A stretch of DNA of 64,000 bases from Bin87 sp963668585. Its GTDB lineage: Bacteria > Chloroflexota > Dehalococcoidia > Lucifugimonadales > UBA3495. Location of the stretch: NCBI GenBank assembly GCA_963668585.1, contig OY764869.1, forward strand, positions 2,852,001-2,916,000, read 5' to 3'. The translations under genes were made by a program, and so were the position numbers. Shown here in pieces: positions 30,156-40,930 of this stretch; the first letter of the stretch is position 1, and every line of letters starts with the position of its first letter. The notes under the pieces are model-generated. The model had not been told where the DNA came from. It saw only the letters and a program-made list of their open reading frames with translations, and made no database searches.

Positions 30156-31169
30156 ATGCAGCAGATTGCCCTGACATTCAGCAGCCGCGACAACAACGAC
30201 GACAGCGACCTGATCGCCGTGGCGCAGGCCGCCGACAGCCTCGGGTACCACTCGTTCTGGACGGGCGAATCCTGGGGTCGCGACGCGTTCACGGTGCTGA
30301 CCATGCTCGCGTGCAACACCCGGAACATCAGGCTCGGCACGGGCATTGTCACCGTGTACAGCAGGACTCCCGGCCTGATCGCCCAGAGCATCGCTTCGCT
30401 GGACTGCATCAGCGACGGCCGCGCGATGCTGGGGCTGGGCACGAGCGGACGCATCGTCATAGAAGACTGGCACGGCGTGAAATTCGATTACCCAGTTTCG
30501 CGGACGCGGGAATACATCGAGATAATCCGCATGGCGTTGGCGGGAGGGCGCGTCAACTACGACGGTCGGTTTTACCAGTTGCAACGCTTCCGCATGGGCG
30601 TTTTGCCGGTGCAGGAGCGGATACCCATCTACATTGCATCGCTGGGTCTGCGTAACCTGCAACTGACCGGGGAAATGGCCGACGGCTGGCTGCCCATCTG
30701 GACTCACAGCGAGCGACTGCCTGACGTGAAGGAACCGCTGCTGACGGCAGCGACGGCGGCGGGACGTTCTGCCTGCGAAGTCGTAACCGCCCCACAGATC
30801 CTGAGTTGCGCGTCGGATGACGAGGAGACCATCGCCAACGCCACCCGCCAGGCTCGGGCGCACATGGCGTTTTACATCGGCGGCATGGGGCAGTACTACT
30901 ATGATCTGTTCTGTCGCTACGGCTACGAGGACGAAGGCGATGCCGTCAGGAGGGCATGGGCAGAGGGAGACCGCGGCGCGGCCGCTTCTGCCATCACGGA
31001 CGAGATGGTGGGCAGCATTACGGCAATCGGGACTCCGGCCGAATGCCGGCAGAAGATCGACCGCTTCCGCGCCAACGGCGTTGACATGCCAATGGTGGCG
31101 TTTCCCCACGGCGCCGACCGGGAAACCATGCTCGGCACGCTGGATGCGCTTGCGCCGAGTCGGGGCTAA
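30156..31169 (+). CDS. LLM class flavin- or F420-dependent oxidoreductase
   Basis: 337 aa luciferase-like TIM barrel. Typical strings are GYHSFWTGESWGRDAFTVL, IRLGTGIVTVYSRTPGLIAQ, DGRAMLGLGTSG and a C-terminal GTPAECRQKIDRFRANGVDM, as in F420-dependent methylene-H4MPT reductase-like and other oxidoreductases. ATG 30156 is used; an in-frame TTG at 30150 has a better-spaced AGGAAA site and may be the real start. Cofactor (F420 or FMN) and substrate cannot be decided here. Confidence 0.9.
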   Translation: MQQIALTFSSRDNNDDSDLIAVAQAADSLGYHSFWTGESWGRDAFTVLTMLACNTRNIRLGTGIVTVYSRTPGLIAQSIASLDCISDGRAMLGLGTSGRIVIEDWHGVKFDYPVSRTREYIEIIRMALAGGRVNYDGRFYQLQRFRMGVLPVQERIPIYIASLGLRNLQLTGEMADGWLPIWTHSERLPDVKEPLLTAATAAGRSACEVVTAPQILSCASDDEETIANATRQARAHMAFYIGGMGQYYYDLFCRYGYEDEGDAVRRAWAEGDRGAAASAITDEMVGSITAIGTPAECRQKIDRFRANGVDMPMVAFPHGADRETMLGTLDALAPSRG

Positions 31170-31178
31170 CCAAACATC

Positions 31179-31739
31179 GTGAAGATCGGCGTGATCTCAG
31201 ATACTCATTCCGCCGGCAGCGGGTGGGACCTGCCGCGTGCGGTTCTGGATGGGCTGGCCGGATGCGACCTGCTGCTCCACTGCGGGGACCTGGAGTGCAT
31301 CGGCGTGCTGGACTGTCTGGAGCAGGTTGCTCCGGTGCTGGCGGTGCGTGGATACGAGGATCCCAGGGAGCCTGGCGACCGGTTGGCGGATACCACCAGG
31401 GTGGTGGAACTCGCAGATTTCAGAATCGGCATGGTGCATGATATTCAATGGCCGGCGCCGCCGATTCTCACCAATTCAGACGGGACCGGATTGGTGTACC
31501 CAACGGAAGATCTGGCGGGGTTGTTGACCCGCAAGTTCGGTCAGCCCGTGGATGTGGTGATTTTCGGCGACACCCACGAAGAACTGATCGAGTGGCACGA
31601 CGGCGTGCTGTTTGTGAATCCCGGCAGCCCCACATACCCGGGCCGGCGTCACCGGTTTGGCGACCTGGGGACGATTGCCGTGATGGACGTACGAGAAGGC
31701 GACATTCAGGCGCGGATCATTGACCTTAAATCGCCGTGA
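31179..31739 (+). CDS. YfcE/MJ0936-type metallophosphoesterase
   Basis: 186 aa calcineurin-like phosphoesterase, GTG start 9 bp after the LLM gene. Metal ligands: SDTH near residue 7, HCGDLE, FGDTHE and NPGS. The usual GNHD/GNCD segment is RGYEDP, so one metal ligand position is altered. YfcE-type enzymes hydrolyse phosphodiesters; the physiological substrate here is unknown. Confidence 0.88.
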   Translation: MKIGVISDTHSAGSGWDLPRAVLDGLAGCDLLLHCGDLECIGVLDCLEQVAPVLAVRGYEDPREPGDRLADTTRVVELADFRIGMVHDIQWPAPPILTNSDGTGLVYPTEDLAGLLTRKFGQPVDVVIFGDTHEELIEWHDGVLFVNPGSPTYPGRRHRFGDLGTIAVMDVREGDIQARIIDLKSP

Positions 31740-31768
31740 TTGGCCACTCAGGTGGCGGGAATCTTCAT

Positions 31769-31797
31769 TTGACACCAAAAAGATGTTGTGCTATTTT
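31769..31797 (+). promoter_or_regulatory. promoter of hppA
   Basis: TTGACA (31769-31774), a 17-bp spacer and TATTTT (31792-31797). The expected start near 31804 gives a 5' leader of about 38 nt with a GAGAGGAAAG ribosome binding site before the ATG at 31842. Confidence 0.65.
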
Positions 31798-31841
31798 CGC
31801 AACGTTTGCCGGATTTTTCAACAGAAATCGGAGAGGAAAGT

Positions 31842-33932
<2,091 letters not shown>

Positions 33933-33960
33933 GCGTCCGCCAGACACGCGGACATCCTGA

Positions 33961-33987
33961 TGAGGGCGGGTTTGAAACCCGCCCTCA
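33961..33987. repeat. TGAGGGCGGGT/ACCCGCCCTCA hairpin, family copy c
   Basis: Perfect 11-bp stem (33961-33971 with 33977-33987) 28 bp after the hppA stop, in the gap before the SDR gene. It probably terminates hppA. Confidence 0.7.
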
Positions 33988-34034
33988 CTGCGTTGTGATA
34001 CATTGTCCGTCAAAATTTCCAAAGGACCAGTAAT

Positions 34035-34814
34035 ATGACAACAAGCAACGGCGGATTGTTTGACCTCACCGGACGAGTGGCCCTGATCACCGGCGGCAAC
34101 GGCGGTTTGGGTCTGGGCATGGCGTTGGGGTTGGCAAACGCCGGCGCCGACATTGCCATCGCAGCGCGCAACAACGAAAAGAACGCCGCCGCCGTGGCCG
34201 AGATCGAAGCCGTTGGCCGCCAGGCCGTCGCAATCCCAACGGACGTGACCAGTGAATCGGACATCGACGACATGGTGTCCCGGGCGGTTGCTCATTTTGG
34301 CCACGTTGACATCCTGGTCAACAATGCCGGCGCTACGGTGCGGAAGGCTCCTGAAGACATCACCGCCGCTGAGTGGGACAACGTGCTGGACGTGAACCTA
34401 CGAGCGGCCTTTCTGTCGTGCAAGGCTGTTTATCCGCATTTCAAGACCCAGGGCGGCGGGAAGATAATCAGTATCGGCAGCATGTACAGCATCTTTGGCG
34501 GCGGCGGGAGCGGGGTGCCCTACTCGTCCAGCAAGGGTGGAATCGTCCAGTTGTCCAAGAGTTTTGCGGTGGCGTGGGCCGGCGAAAACATCCAGTCCAA
34601 CGCCATCCTGCCCGGCTGGTTCATGACTGAGTTGACCCAGGCCATACCGGAAACGCAACCGGAACGTTATGACCTGATCAACCGTCGCATCCCGGCGGGC
34701 CGGTGGGGTGAAGCGAGCGAATTGCAGGGAGCGGCGGTGTTCCTGGCGAGCCATGCATCGGATTACGTGACCGGAGCGGTAATTGCGGTGGACGGCGGAT
34801 TTTCTGTGTCATAG
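34035..34814 (+). CDS. SDR family oxidoreductase
   Basis: 259 aa classical SDR: cofactor loop TGGNGGLG, NNAG, catalytic Ser in SIGSM and YSSSK, and C-terminal VDGGFSVS. An AAAGGACCAG ribosome binding site precedes the ATG. The last 314 bp (34501-34814) are duplicated, nearly identical, at 35923-36236. It lies next to a recombination mosaic that also holds an acetamidase fragment. Substrate unknown. Confidence 0.92.
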   Translation: MTTSNGGLFDLTGRVALITGGNGGLGLGMALGLANAGADIAIAARNNEKNAAAVAEIEAVGRQAVAIPTDVTSESDIDDMVSRAVAHFGHVDILVNNAGATVRKAPEDITAAEWDNVLDVNLRAAFLSCKAVYPHFKTQGGGKIISIGSMYSIFGGGGSGVPYSSSKGGIVQLSKSFAVAWAGENIQSNAILPGWFMTELTQAIPETQPERYDLINRRIPAGRWGEASELQGAAVFLASHASDYVTGAVIAVDGGFSVS

Positions 34815-34950
34815 CAGCGAAAAACCTACCCAAGCAACTGAGGGCATCAATTTTTCTGGGAAATTCACTATTGGCGGATTGGATGTATTTACTTCGCGCA
34901 AATCGGGAATAGAATGGCGCCCCTAATTTCAGAAGGAGGCCACCAATCTC

Positions 34951-35730
34951 ATGAAAAGCGAAAACTTACTGCCGTCGATAGCTCGATGTCCTGAGATCCC
35001 CATCGCCCTGGCGAATGCGTCGCACCCCTGCGCCGCAATCGTTTCGACCCAAACTGGCGAGACCCGTCAGGTTGCGGAGCCTTGGACCGGACACATCGAT
35101 TCCGCTCCAATCCTGTTCGTATCGTCGAATCCTGGCATTCACGAGTCAGAGTATTTTCCCGACAACGCTTGGACTGATCCCGGCATTTCCGACTATTTCA
35201 CAAGGCGATTCGACGATGATGCGCCTTATACCCATCAACGTCCGAACGGTGGCGCACAATACCCTAAAGTCTATGGAACAACAGGCACGCCCATTGTTGC
35301 AGATCATTGGGTTCGGTTTTGGAGCGCGGTCAAGAATCACGCTTCAACTCTAATGGGCCGAAAATCCATCCCCGGCACCGATTACGCAATAACCGAGATG
35401 GTGCATTGCAAATCCAACAGTGAGTATGGAGTTATTGGCGCTCTCAGCCTGTGTTCACGAAAATGGATGCCCTGGATTCTGGAAGAGTCCGCGGCCGTCA
35501 TAATAGTAGTGCTCGGGAAACCCGCGCAATCGGCGGCCTCGGCGCTTTGGGATGTTGACACGACGCGAAGCGTTCAGTTCGACGTCCCCATCAACGGACA
35601 GGATAGGGCCGTCGTATTATTGCCACACACCAACTATCGTGGTCCACGCAAAATAGAGCAATATGTGACGCCCCAAGAGTTGGTTCGGTTGCGACGTCAA
35701 TTGTCATCCGGTTCGGTGGACTACAACTGA
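34951..35730 (+). CDS. uracil-DNA glycosylase-like protein (Fe-S type pattern)
   Basis: 259 aa. The pattern ILFVSSNPG ... YAITEMVHCKSNS ... LCSRKWMPWILEE ... IIVVLGKPA ... LLPHTNYRG follows the order of family 4/5 uracil-DNA glycosylases (GEAPG, NxVxCxPP, CxxWLxxEL, ALGxxA, HPS), with Cys13, Cys27, Cys153 and Cys168 able to hold a 4Fe-4S cluster. The catalytic segments are diverged, so activity is uncertain. Its codons are visibly more AT-rich than those of its neighbours, and its last 9 bp lie in duplicated acetamidase sequence, so the stop codon was supplied by the recombination junction. Probably a transferred gene. Confidence 0.58.
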   Translation: MKSENLLPSIARCPEIPIALANASHPCAAIVSTQTGETRQVAEPWTGHIDSAPILFVSSNPGIHESEYFPDNAWTDPGISDYFTRRFDDDAPYTHQRPNGGAQYPKVYGTTGTPIVADHWVRFWSAVKNHASTLMGRKSIPGTDYAITEMVHCKSNSEYGVIGALSLCSRKWMPWILEESAAVIIVVLGKPAQSAASALWDVDTTRSVQFDVPINGQDRAVVLLPHTNYRGPRKIEQYVTPQELVRLRRQLSSGSVDYN

Positions 35731-35912
35731 TCCAACGCGTGACGCGACAGCATCATCTTGACCGGGCTGATGGGGCGGAACGTTCGCGACACCTTAACGT
35801 CGCCGGCCAAACTGCACAGGGTGTAGGCGTCATAGGGTTCCATCCCTTTCTCTGTGACCAGGAAATCCACCATATCGCGGATTGCCTGTTTCATGGCTGG
35901 GCCCAGATCCTC
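35722..35912 (-). pseudogene. acetamidase/formamidase 3' fragment
   Basis: 191 bp nearly identical to 36812-37002, the C-terminal 63 or so codons of the intact acetamidase. The copy keeps its stop (TAG instead of TAA) but is cut inside the gene, where it joins an SDR fragment. The few coding differences are conservative (Val to Ile, Arg to Lys). No start or promoter; not expected to be functional. Confidence 0.85.
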
Positions 35913-36236
35913 CAGATCTTCGGCGGCGGGAGCGGGGTGCCTTACTCGTCCAGCAAGGGTGGAATCGTCCAGTTGTCCAAGAGTTTTGCGGTGGCGTGGG
36001 CCGGCGAAAACATCCAGTCCAACGCCATCCTGCCCGGCTGGTTTATGACCGAGTTGACCCAGGCCATACCGGAAACGCAACCGGAACGCTACGACCTGAT
36101 CAACCGTCGCATCCCGGCGGGCCGGTGGGGTGAGGCGAGCGAATTGCAGGGAGCGGCGGTGTTTCTGGCAAGCCATGCATCGGATTACGTGACCGGGGCG
36201 GTGATTGCGGTGGACGGCGGATTTTCAGTCGCTTAG
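35913..36236 (+). pseudogene. SDR 3' fragment, near-duplicate of the gene at 34035-34814
   Basis: Homology to 34501-34814 starts at about 35916 (ATCTTC, IF) and runs to the stop, with one GGC codon fewer at the Gly run. The differences from the intact copy that I read are synonymous except the last residue (Ser to Ala). It lacks the cofactor-binding half. It reads through on the plus strand from antisense acetamidase sequence, so a chimeric frame (35739-36236) exists, but I see no evidence that it is expressed. Confidence 0.85.
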
Positions 36237-36276
36237 ACAACGCCACCTCCGCAATCACCATGTCCGTGGGCGCGCG

Positions 36277-36756
36277 TCAGTAGCGAAACAATGCCCGGGC
36301 CAAACTGGCGATCCACAGCAGCCAATACATCCCGACGCTGTTGTTGATGTACCAGTCGGGAAAGGGCAGGCCCCATACGTCGTCCGGCACTATCCACCAG
36401 CCGATGACGGTCAGCATGGTGCCCAGCAGGAACGATATCAGGGCGCCCCACCATCCCGCCGGCGAGAGCAGCAACAGCATCGCGGCAAAGACCAGAAGCC
36501 GCGCTTCGTGGCTTTCCCGTACCCAGTTGACGCCTTCGCTTTCCGCGCCGATGACCATTCCCCAGAAGTCCCCGGCACCCGGGAGGACGATTGCCAACAG
36601 GATGGCGGCACCGCAGATAACGATGGCCCGGACAGTCTCTCCGACGCAACCGGACCTACCCTCATCACCCTCGTCCGATCCGTCCGGCATGTAATCCCCA
36701 TCGCCGGAGCCATAGGTTGAATCGGAGAAGTCATACTCCCGTTCGACGGTTACCAA
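36277..36756 (-). CDS. small integral membrane protein, function unknown
   Basis: 159 aa from a TTG at 36754-36756, preferred for its GGGAGGTGG ribosome binding site; a longer GTG-started frame reaches 36792. An acidic N-terminus (DYMPDGSDEGDEG) is followed by about four membrane segments (IVICGAAILLAIVLPGAG, LLVFAAMLLLL, LISFLLGTMLTVIGWWIV, YWLLWIASLARALF). No family recognised. It lies just downstream of acetamidase, between that gene and the recombination scar. Confidence 0.65.
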   Translation of the reverse strand: MVTVEREYDFSDSTYGSGDGDYMPDGSDEGDEGRSGCVGETVRAIVICGAAILLAIVLPGAGDFWGMVIGAESEGVNWVRESHEARLLVFAAMLLLLSPAGWWGALISFLLGTMLTVIGWWIVPDDVWGLPFPDWYINNSVGMYWLLWIASLARALFRY

Positions 36757-36810
36757 AAGACCACCTCCCAGTGCGAACCGATCGGGAGCCACCCACCCGG
36801 AGAAGGTCTG

Positions 36811-37683
36811 TTACAACTGATCCAACGCGTGACGCGACAGCATCATCTTGACCGGGCTGATGGGGCGGAAGGTTCGCGACACCCTGACGTCGCCAGCCAA
36901 ACTGCACAGGGTGTAGGCGTCATAGGGTTCCATCCCTTTCTCTGTGACCAGGAAATCCACCATATCGCGGACGGCCTGTTTCATGGCCGGGCCCAGATCC
37001 TCGCCGTGCGAGAGAACCACATAGTGGTCGGGAGTGACCGCTCTCGGGCCCGAAATATTCATCCCCTTCTCCACGGTGACGCGGATGTGGGTATCGGCGG
37101 AACACTCGGCGCCGGTGCCGGCCACCGCTCCGTCGCCCACCACCGCATGGCAGTCGCCCATGGCGAGCAGCGCGCCGGGAACGAACACTGGGAGGTACAG
37201 AACGCTGCCCTCCACCAGTTCCTTCATGTCAATGTCGCCGCCGTAGGGCCCGCTGTCGCTGGCGGTTTCCTGGGGGTAGGTTGGCGTCGTGGCAACGAGA
37301 CCCAACGACGGGTTCAGTGGCAGGCGAACGCCACTGGGCAGCACCAGTTCACCGCCATCGATGCTCATCACCGTGGGATAGCCTTCGGTGAACTCGGCTT
37401 CCAGGAAACCTCGGCCGGGCATCACCATGTGGGCGGGGTTTTCCTTGGGAGTGATCTTGACGAATTCGACGCGCAGGGCGTCCCCCGGTTCGGCTCCATT
37501 GACGTAGATGGGTCCGGTGGCGGGGCCCTTCAGCGATTTTTCCTGCAGCACGCCGGGCTCCCGAATGCCCTCGAAGGCGTCCCAGGTTTCCACCATCAGG
37601 TCCTCGCCGTCGTCGATGGTTACCGCCGGTTCATTTTCGGGCTGGAGGACGTAGATTCGCTTTTCACGGCTCAGGGTTTTCAT
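36811..37683 (-). CDS. acetamidase/formamidase family protein
   Basis: 290 aa FmdA/AmdA-type amidohydrolase that releases ammonia from small amides. Seen: GPIYVNGAEPGDALRVEF, NPSLGLVATTP, an acidic GDIDMKELVEG and MGDCHAVVGDGAVAGTGAE, all typical of the family. AGGAGC ribosome binding site. It follows the phosphoesterase gene by 15 bp, so it is the end of the long minus-strand run. Part of its 3' end is duplicated at 35722-35912. Confidence 0.92.
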   Translation of the reverse strand: MKTLSREKRIYVLQPENEPAVTIDDGEDLMVETWDAFEGIREPGVLQEKSLKGPATGPIYVNGAEPGDALRVEFVKITPKENPAHMVMPGRGFLEAEFTEGYPTVMSIDGGELVLPSGVRLPLNPSLGLVATTPTYPQETASDSGPYGGDIDMKELVEGSVLYLPVFVPGALLAMGDCHAVVGDGAVAGTGAECSADTHIRVTVEKGMNISGPRAVTPDHYVVLSHGEDLGPAMKQAVRDMVDFLVTEKGMEPYDAYTLCSLAGDVRVSRTFRPISPVKMMLSRHALDQL

Positions 37684-37698
37684 GGGTTTTGCTCCTGA

Positions 37699-38475
37699 TC
37701 AATTGTCGGCGGCCATCGGCAACGAAATGGACTCGGCCGGAGACATCGCCCGTTGGGTCTGCGTGACATTGGCAGTGGCGGCCGCCGGGTCGAAGTCCAC
37801 GACGTTGACCGCCACTTCACCCCTGGAGGTCGCGGCGCCCATCGGCGAGCCCGAATAAAAGGCGGTTATGCCATTCTGCGAGACTTCCTCGAACCGTTCC
37901 CAATGGCCCAGGGCGATGTAGTCGCAGGCTGACTCCGCGATTTCGATGGGCCTGATTGGCGACGAGCGTTCCTCGGTGTCATCGGGGAAGTGGAAGTGTC
38001 CATGCGCGATGGCGACCAACCAATGGTCCTGGCGCGTTCTGCGCACTCCGGCCAGCGGACGGAACGACGGCGTATGACTGTCCATGGCGCGCCCCCAGAT
38101 ATCCAGAGTCAGTTCCGGGAACGTGAGGGTCTCGCCGTGGGTGCCTCGTATGATGTGCAAATTGGGCGGGGCGTCCAGGAACGGGGACCGCAGGTAGAGC
38201 GACACGGAATCGTACAGGTCGTGGTTGCCGGGCAGAATCACCGCCGGCACCCTGGCCCGACCCATCTCGCTGATGAAAAACTCCAGGACTCCGTCCGAGA
38301 TACGGGCGTTGTCGAAGACGTCGCCGGCGATGAGCAGCGCGTCGGCGTTCAGGGCGTGAACGCTGTCAACCACCGCGGACAACGCGCTTTCGGCCCCCGT
38401 TGGATCCCAGTCGTCGCCAAGATGAGTGTCCGAGGTATGGATGATGCGGATGTTCCGCCGTGCAAAGTTTGTCAT
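37699..38475 (-). CDS. metallophosphoesterase, SbcD/Mre11-like
   Basis: 258 aa calcineurin-like phosphoesterase with TSDTHLGD, IAGDVFD, LPGNHDLYD, AHGHFHF and YIALGHWE, the order seen in SbcD/YhaO-type nucleases. No SbcC-like ATPase gene is adjacent. Its ATG overlaps the hflX stop as ATGA, so translation is coupled. Substrate (DNA or other phosphodiester) unknown. Confidence 0.88.
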   Translation of the reverse strand: MTNFARRNIRIIHTSDTHLGDDWDPTGAESALSAVVDSVHALNADALLIAGDVFDNARISDGVLEFFISEMGRARVPAVILPGNHDLYDSVSLYLRSPFLDAPPNLHIIRGTHGETLTFPELTLDIWGRAMDSHTPSFRPLAGVRRTRQDHWLVAIAHGHFHFPDDTEERSSPIRPIEIAESACDYIALGHWERFEEVSQNGITAFYSGSPMGAATSRGEVAVNVVDFDPAAATANVTQTQRAMSPAESISLPMAADN

Positions 38476-39659
38476 GCCACCGTTGCCTGAGCCGAAGGGA
38501 CCGATTCGCCCACCTGGTCGTGGATTGCCTCCAGCAATGCCGGGAGGTTCCAGCCCATCGCCGCCGAGACGAATACCCGCCCGGTTACGGCGGGAGAGTC
38601 GGCCCCGGCAATGGCCTCCAGATCCATCTGATCGAATGATTCGACGTCCGCAGGGTTGTCGGTCAACAGATCCATCTTGTTGATCACCAGCAGGCGCGGT
38701 TTGCCGCCTAGGTCCAGGTCGGTCAACGTCTGCTCCACCACCTCGACCTGCTCCGGCGCCTTGGGGTGCGTTATGTCGATTACGTGCAGCAGGAGGTCGG
38801 CTTCGCTGAGTTCTGCGAGGGTCGCGCGGAACGCGGCCACCACCGTGGGAGAGAGTTTCTGGATGAATCCCACCGTGTCGCTGAGCAGCAATTCACTCCC
38901 GTCCGTCAGCCGCAATCGGCGGGTGACCGGATCGAGGGTGTTGAACAGTTGATCCTCGGCCGGAACGCCAGCGTTGCACAGCGCGTTGAACAGCGTGCTC
39001 TTGCCCGCGTTGGTGTACCCGACCAGGGTTGCCATCGGGGTGGCGGATCTGCGGCGCCGTTCCAGGTACTGGCCGCGTCGCTGGCGGACGGTATCCAACT
39101 CGGCTTCGATTTTCTGGATGCGGCGACGGATTATGCGCCGGTCGGTTTCCAATTGGGTTTCACCGGGACCGCGTGTGCCGATTCCGCCGCCAAGGCGTTC
39201 CAGGTGCGACCACTGGCCGATCAAACGGGGCAGCAGGTATTGGTGCTGAGCCAATTCCACCTGCATCTGGCCTTCCCGGGTGCGGGCGTGGCGACCGAAC
39301 ACGTCCAGGATAAGCGCCGTGCGATCGATGACCTTGATCTGAAGGGCGTTTTCCAGGTTCCGTTGTTGGGTGGGCGTCAGTTCATCGTCGCAGATCACCA
39401 CGTCCGGACGTTCTTCGGCCAGGATATCCTGGAGTTCCTGAAGCTTGCCCTTGCCCAGATAAGTGGGGGTGATACGGTCGGCGCGCTGAGAGACCGTCGC
39501 TACCACCTCGGCCCCCGCAGAACGGGTGAGGTAATCGAGTTCCACCAGGGTGTCGTCCAGACCCCAAAGTTGCTCGCCGCGCTTTTTCGCCTCTACGGCC
39601 ACCAGGACAGCCCGTTCGGTTTGCGGGCCGGTTGGTTTGGGTCCTCGGGATTTCGGCAT
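38472..39659 (-). CDS. hflX: ribosome-associated GTPase HflX
   Basis: 395 aa from ATG 39657-39659 (MPKSRGPKPTG); the longer frame to 39794 overlaps the aminotransferase gene. N-terminal HflX domain with YLGKGKLQEL, then ERLGGGIGTRGPGETQLETDRR, and a G domain with G1 GYTNAGKST, G3 DTVGF and G4 NKMD. HflX splits stalled ribosomes and rescues translation after heat stress. ATGA overlap with the downstream phosphoesterase. Confidence 0.95.
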   Translation of the reverse strand: MPKSRGPKPTGPQTERAVLVAVEAKKRGEQLWGLDDTLVELDYLTRSAGAEVVATVSQRADRITPTYLGKGKLQELQDILAEERPDVVICDDELTPTQQRNLENALQIKVIDRTALILDVFGRHARTREGQMQVELAQHQYLLPRLIGQWSHLERLGGGIGTRGPGETQLETDRRIIRRRIQKIEAELDTVRQRRGQYLERRRRSATPMATLVGYTNAGKSTLFNALCNAGVPAEDQLFNTLDPVTRRLRLTDGSELLLSDTVGFIQKLSPTVVAAFRATLAELSEADLLLHVIDITHPKAPEQVEVVEQTLTDLDLGGKPRLLVINKMDLLTDNPADVESFDQMDLEAIAGADSPAVTGRVFVSAAMGWNLPALLEAIHDQVGESVPSAQATVA

Positions 39660-39690
39660 AGGCGTCGGACGCTCTCCTGAAGGCCCCGAT

Positions 39691-40869
39691 CTAGGACCTG
39701 GGGGTGGGAATGGTCCAGCTTTCCAACCGCTGGCAACCCGTTTCCACGCGCTCGTCGGGCGTGGTGAGGGACAGCCTGATGTAACCCTCGCCATACTGCC
39801 CGTAGGACGAACCAGGCGTCACCACGATATCGATGTCCTCAAGCAGTCGGGCGGCGAAGTCGGCGGAAGTGAAGCCTTCGGGCACCGGCGCCCAGATGTA
39901 CAGGCTGGCGCGGGGCGTTTCGACGTTCAGGCCCATCCGCGTCAGCGCCTGCAACACGCGGTCACGCCTCCATTGGTAGATGCCGATGTTGTCGTCGATG
40001 CAGTCCTGCGGGCCGGTGAGGGCCTCCATGGACATTTCCTGAATGGCCTGCGGGACGCCTGAGTCAAGGTTGGCCTTGATCTGGAACAACGCCTTGATCA
40101 TGTCGGCGTTTCCGACGGCCATGCCCAAGCGCCAACCGGTCATGTTGTAGGTCTTGGACAGTGAGTGAAACTCCAACCCGACCTCTTTGGCTCCATCGAT
40201 CTGCATCATGCTGCCGGCGCGATAGCCGTCGTACCCGACCTCGGAGTAGGCGGCGTCGTGCAGCATGGCAATGTCGTGCTCCCGGCAGTAGCGCAGGGCG
40301 GATTCCAGATCCTCCTGGGAGGCAACCGCGCTGGTGGGGTTATTCGGGTAGTTCAGCCACATCACCTTCGCCTGGCGCGCCACATCTCCGGGGATCGCGT
40401 CGAGTTCAGGGAGCCAGCCATTGCGCTGGTACAGTGGCATGACGTGGCTTTCCGCGCCCGCGAACATGGTGCCCACGGCATACACCGGATAGGCAGGGTC
40501 GGGAACCAGGGCGATATCTCCAGGGTCAAGGAAGCAGAACGCGGCGTGCCCGATGCCCTCCTTTGCGCCAATCAGGGGTAGCACCTCGGTGTCCGGGTCA
40601 AGGTCAACGTCAAAGCGCTGCTTGTACCAGTGGGCGATGGCGCGACGCATTTCGGGCAATCCGTCAGTCTCGGGATAACGGTGATTGGGAGGATCCTGGG
40701 ACGCGGTGAGCAGGCGGTCGATAATGGGCTGCGGCGTCGGTATGTCGGGGTCGCCGATGCCGAAGGTCACCACGTCTGCGCCCGCGGCGCGCTTTTCCGC
40801 GATGATGCGGGAAATTTCTACAAACGGATAGGGGGCAAGTTTCCCGAGGCGTTGGGATAGGCTAGGCAT
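39691..40869 (-). CDS. dapL: LL-diaminopimelate aminotransferase-like class I aminotransferase
   Basis: 392 aa PLP enzyme, ribosome binding site AGGAG. Landmarks: FGIGDPDIPTP, GAKEGIGH, LNYPNNPTSAVA, HDAAYSEVGYDG and the PLP lysine in SLSKTYNMTGWRLG. The sequence resembles DapL-type aminotransferases, which make LL-diaminopimelate in one step. dapF lies two genes upstream on the same strand, which supports a role in the lysine/peptidoglycan precursor pathway. Another aminotransferase specificity is possible. Confidence 0.82.
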   Translation of the reverse strand: MPSLSQRLGKLAPYPFVEISRIIAEKRAAGADVVTFGIGDPDIPTPQPIIDRLLTASQDPPNHRYPETDGLPEMRRAIAHWYKQRFDVDLDPDTEVLPLIGAKEGIGHAAFCFLDPGDIALVPDPAYPVYAVGTMFAGAESHVMPLYQRNGWLPELDAIPGDVARQAKVMWLNYPNNPTSAVASQEDLESALRYCREHDIAMLHDAAYSEVGYDGYRAGSMMQIDGAKEVGLEFHSLSKTYNMTGWRLGMAVGNADMIKALFQIKANLDSGVPQAIQEMSMEALTGPQDCIDDNIGIYQWRRDRVLQALTRMGLNVETPRASLYIWAPVPEGFTSADFAARLLEDIDIVVTPGSSYGQYGEGYIRLSLTTPDERVETGCQRLESWTIPTPRS

Positions 40870-40930
40870 GGCTCTCCTGTTGTGTTGATGCTTTCCAAAG
40901 TCTGTGGTGATGAGGGTCCGTAACGGATTA

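Noticed and set aside
35739..36236. Chimeric 165-aa plus-strand ORF across the mosaic, and the matching 151-aa minus-strand ORF (35721-36176)
   Set aside because: Each is half antisense sequence joined to a gene fragment; treated as recombination debris unless expression is shown.
38472..39794. HflX start at 39794
   Set aside because: The extra 45 residues are Pro/Gly-rich, overlap the aminotransferase 3' end and are not part of the HflX family.
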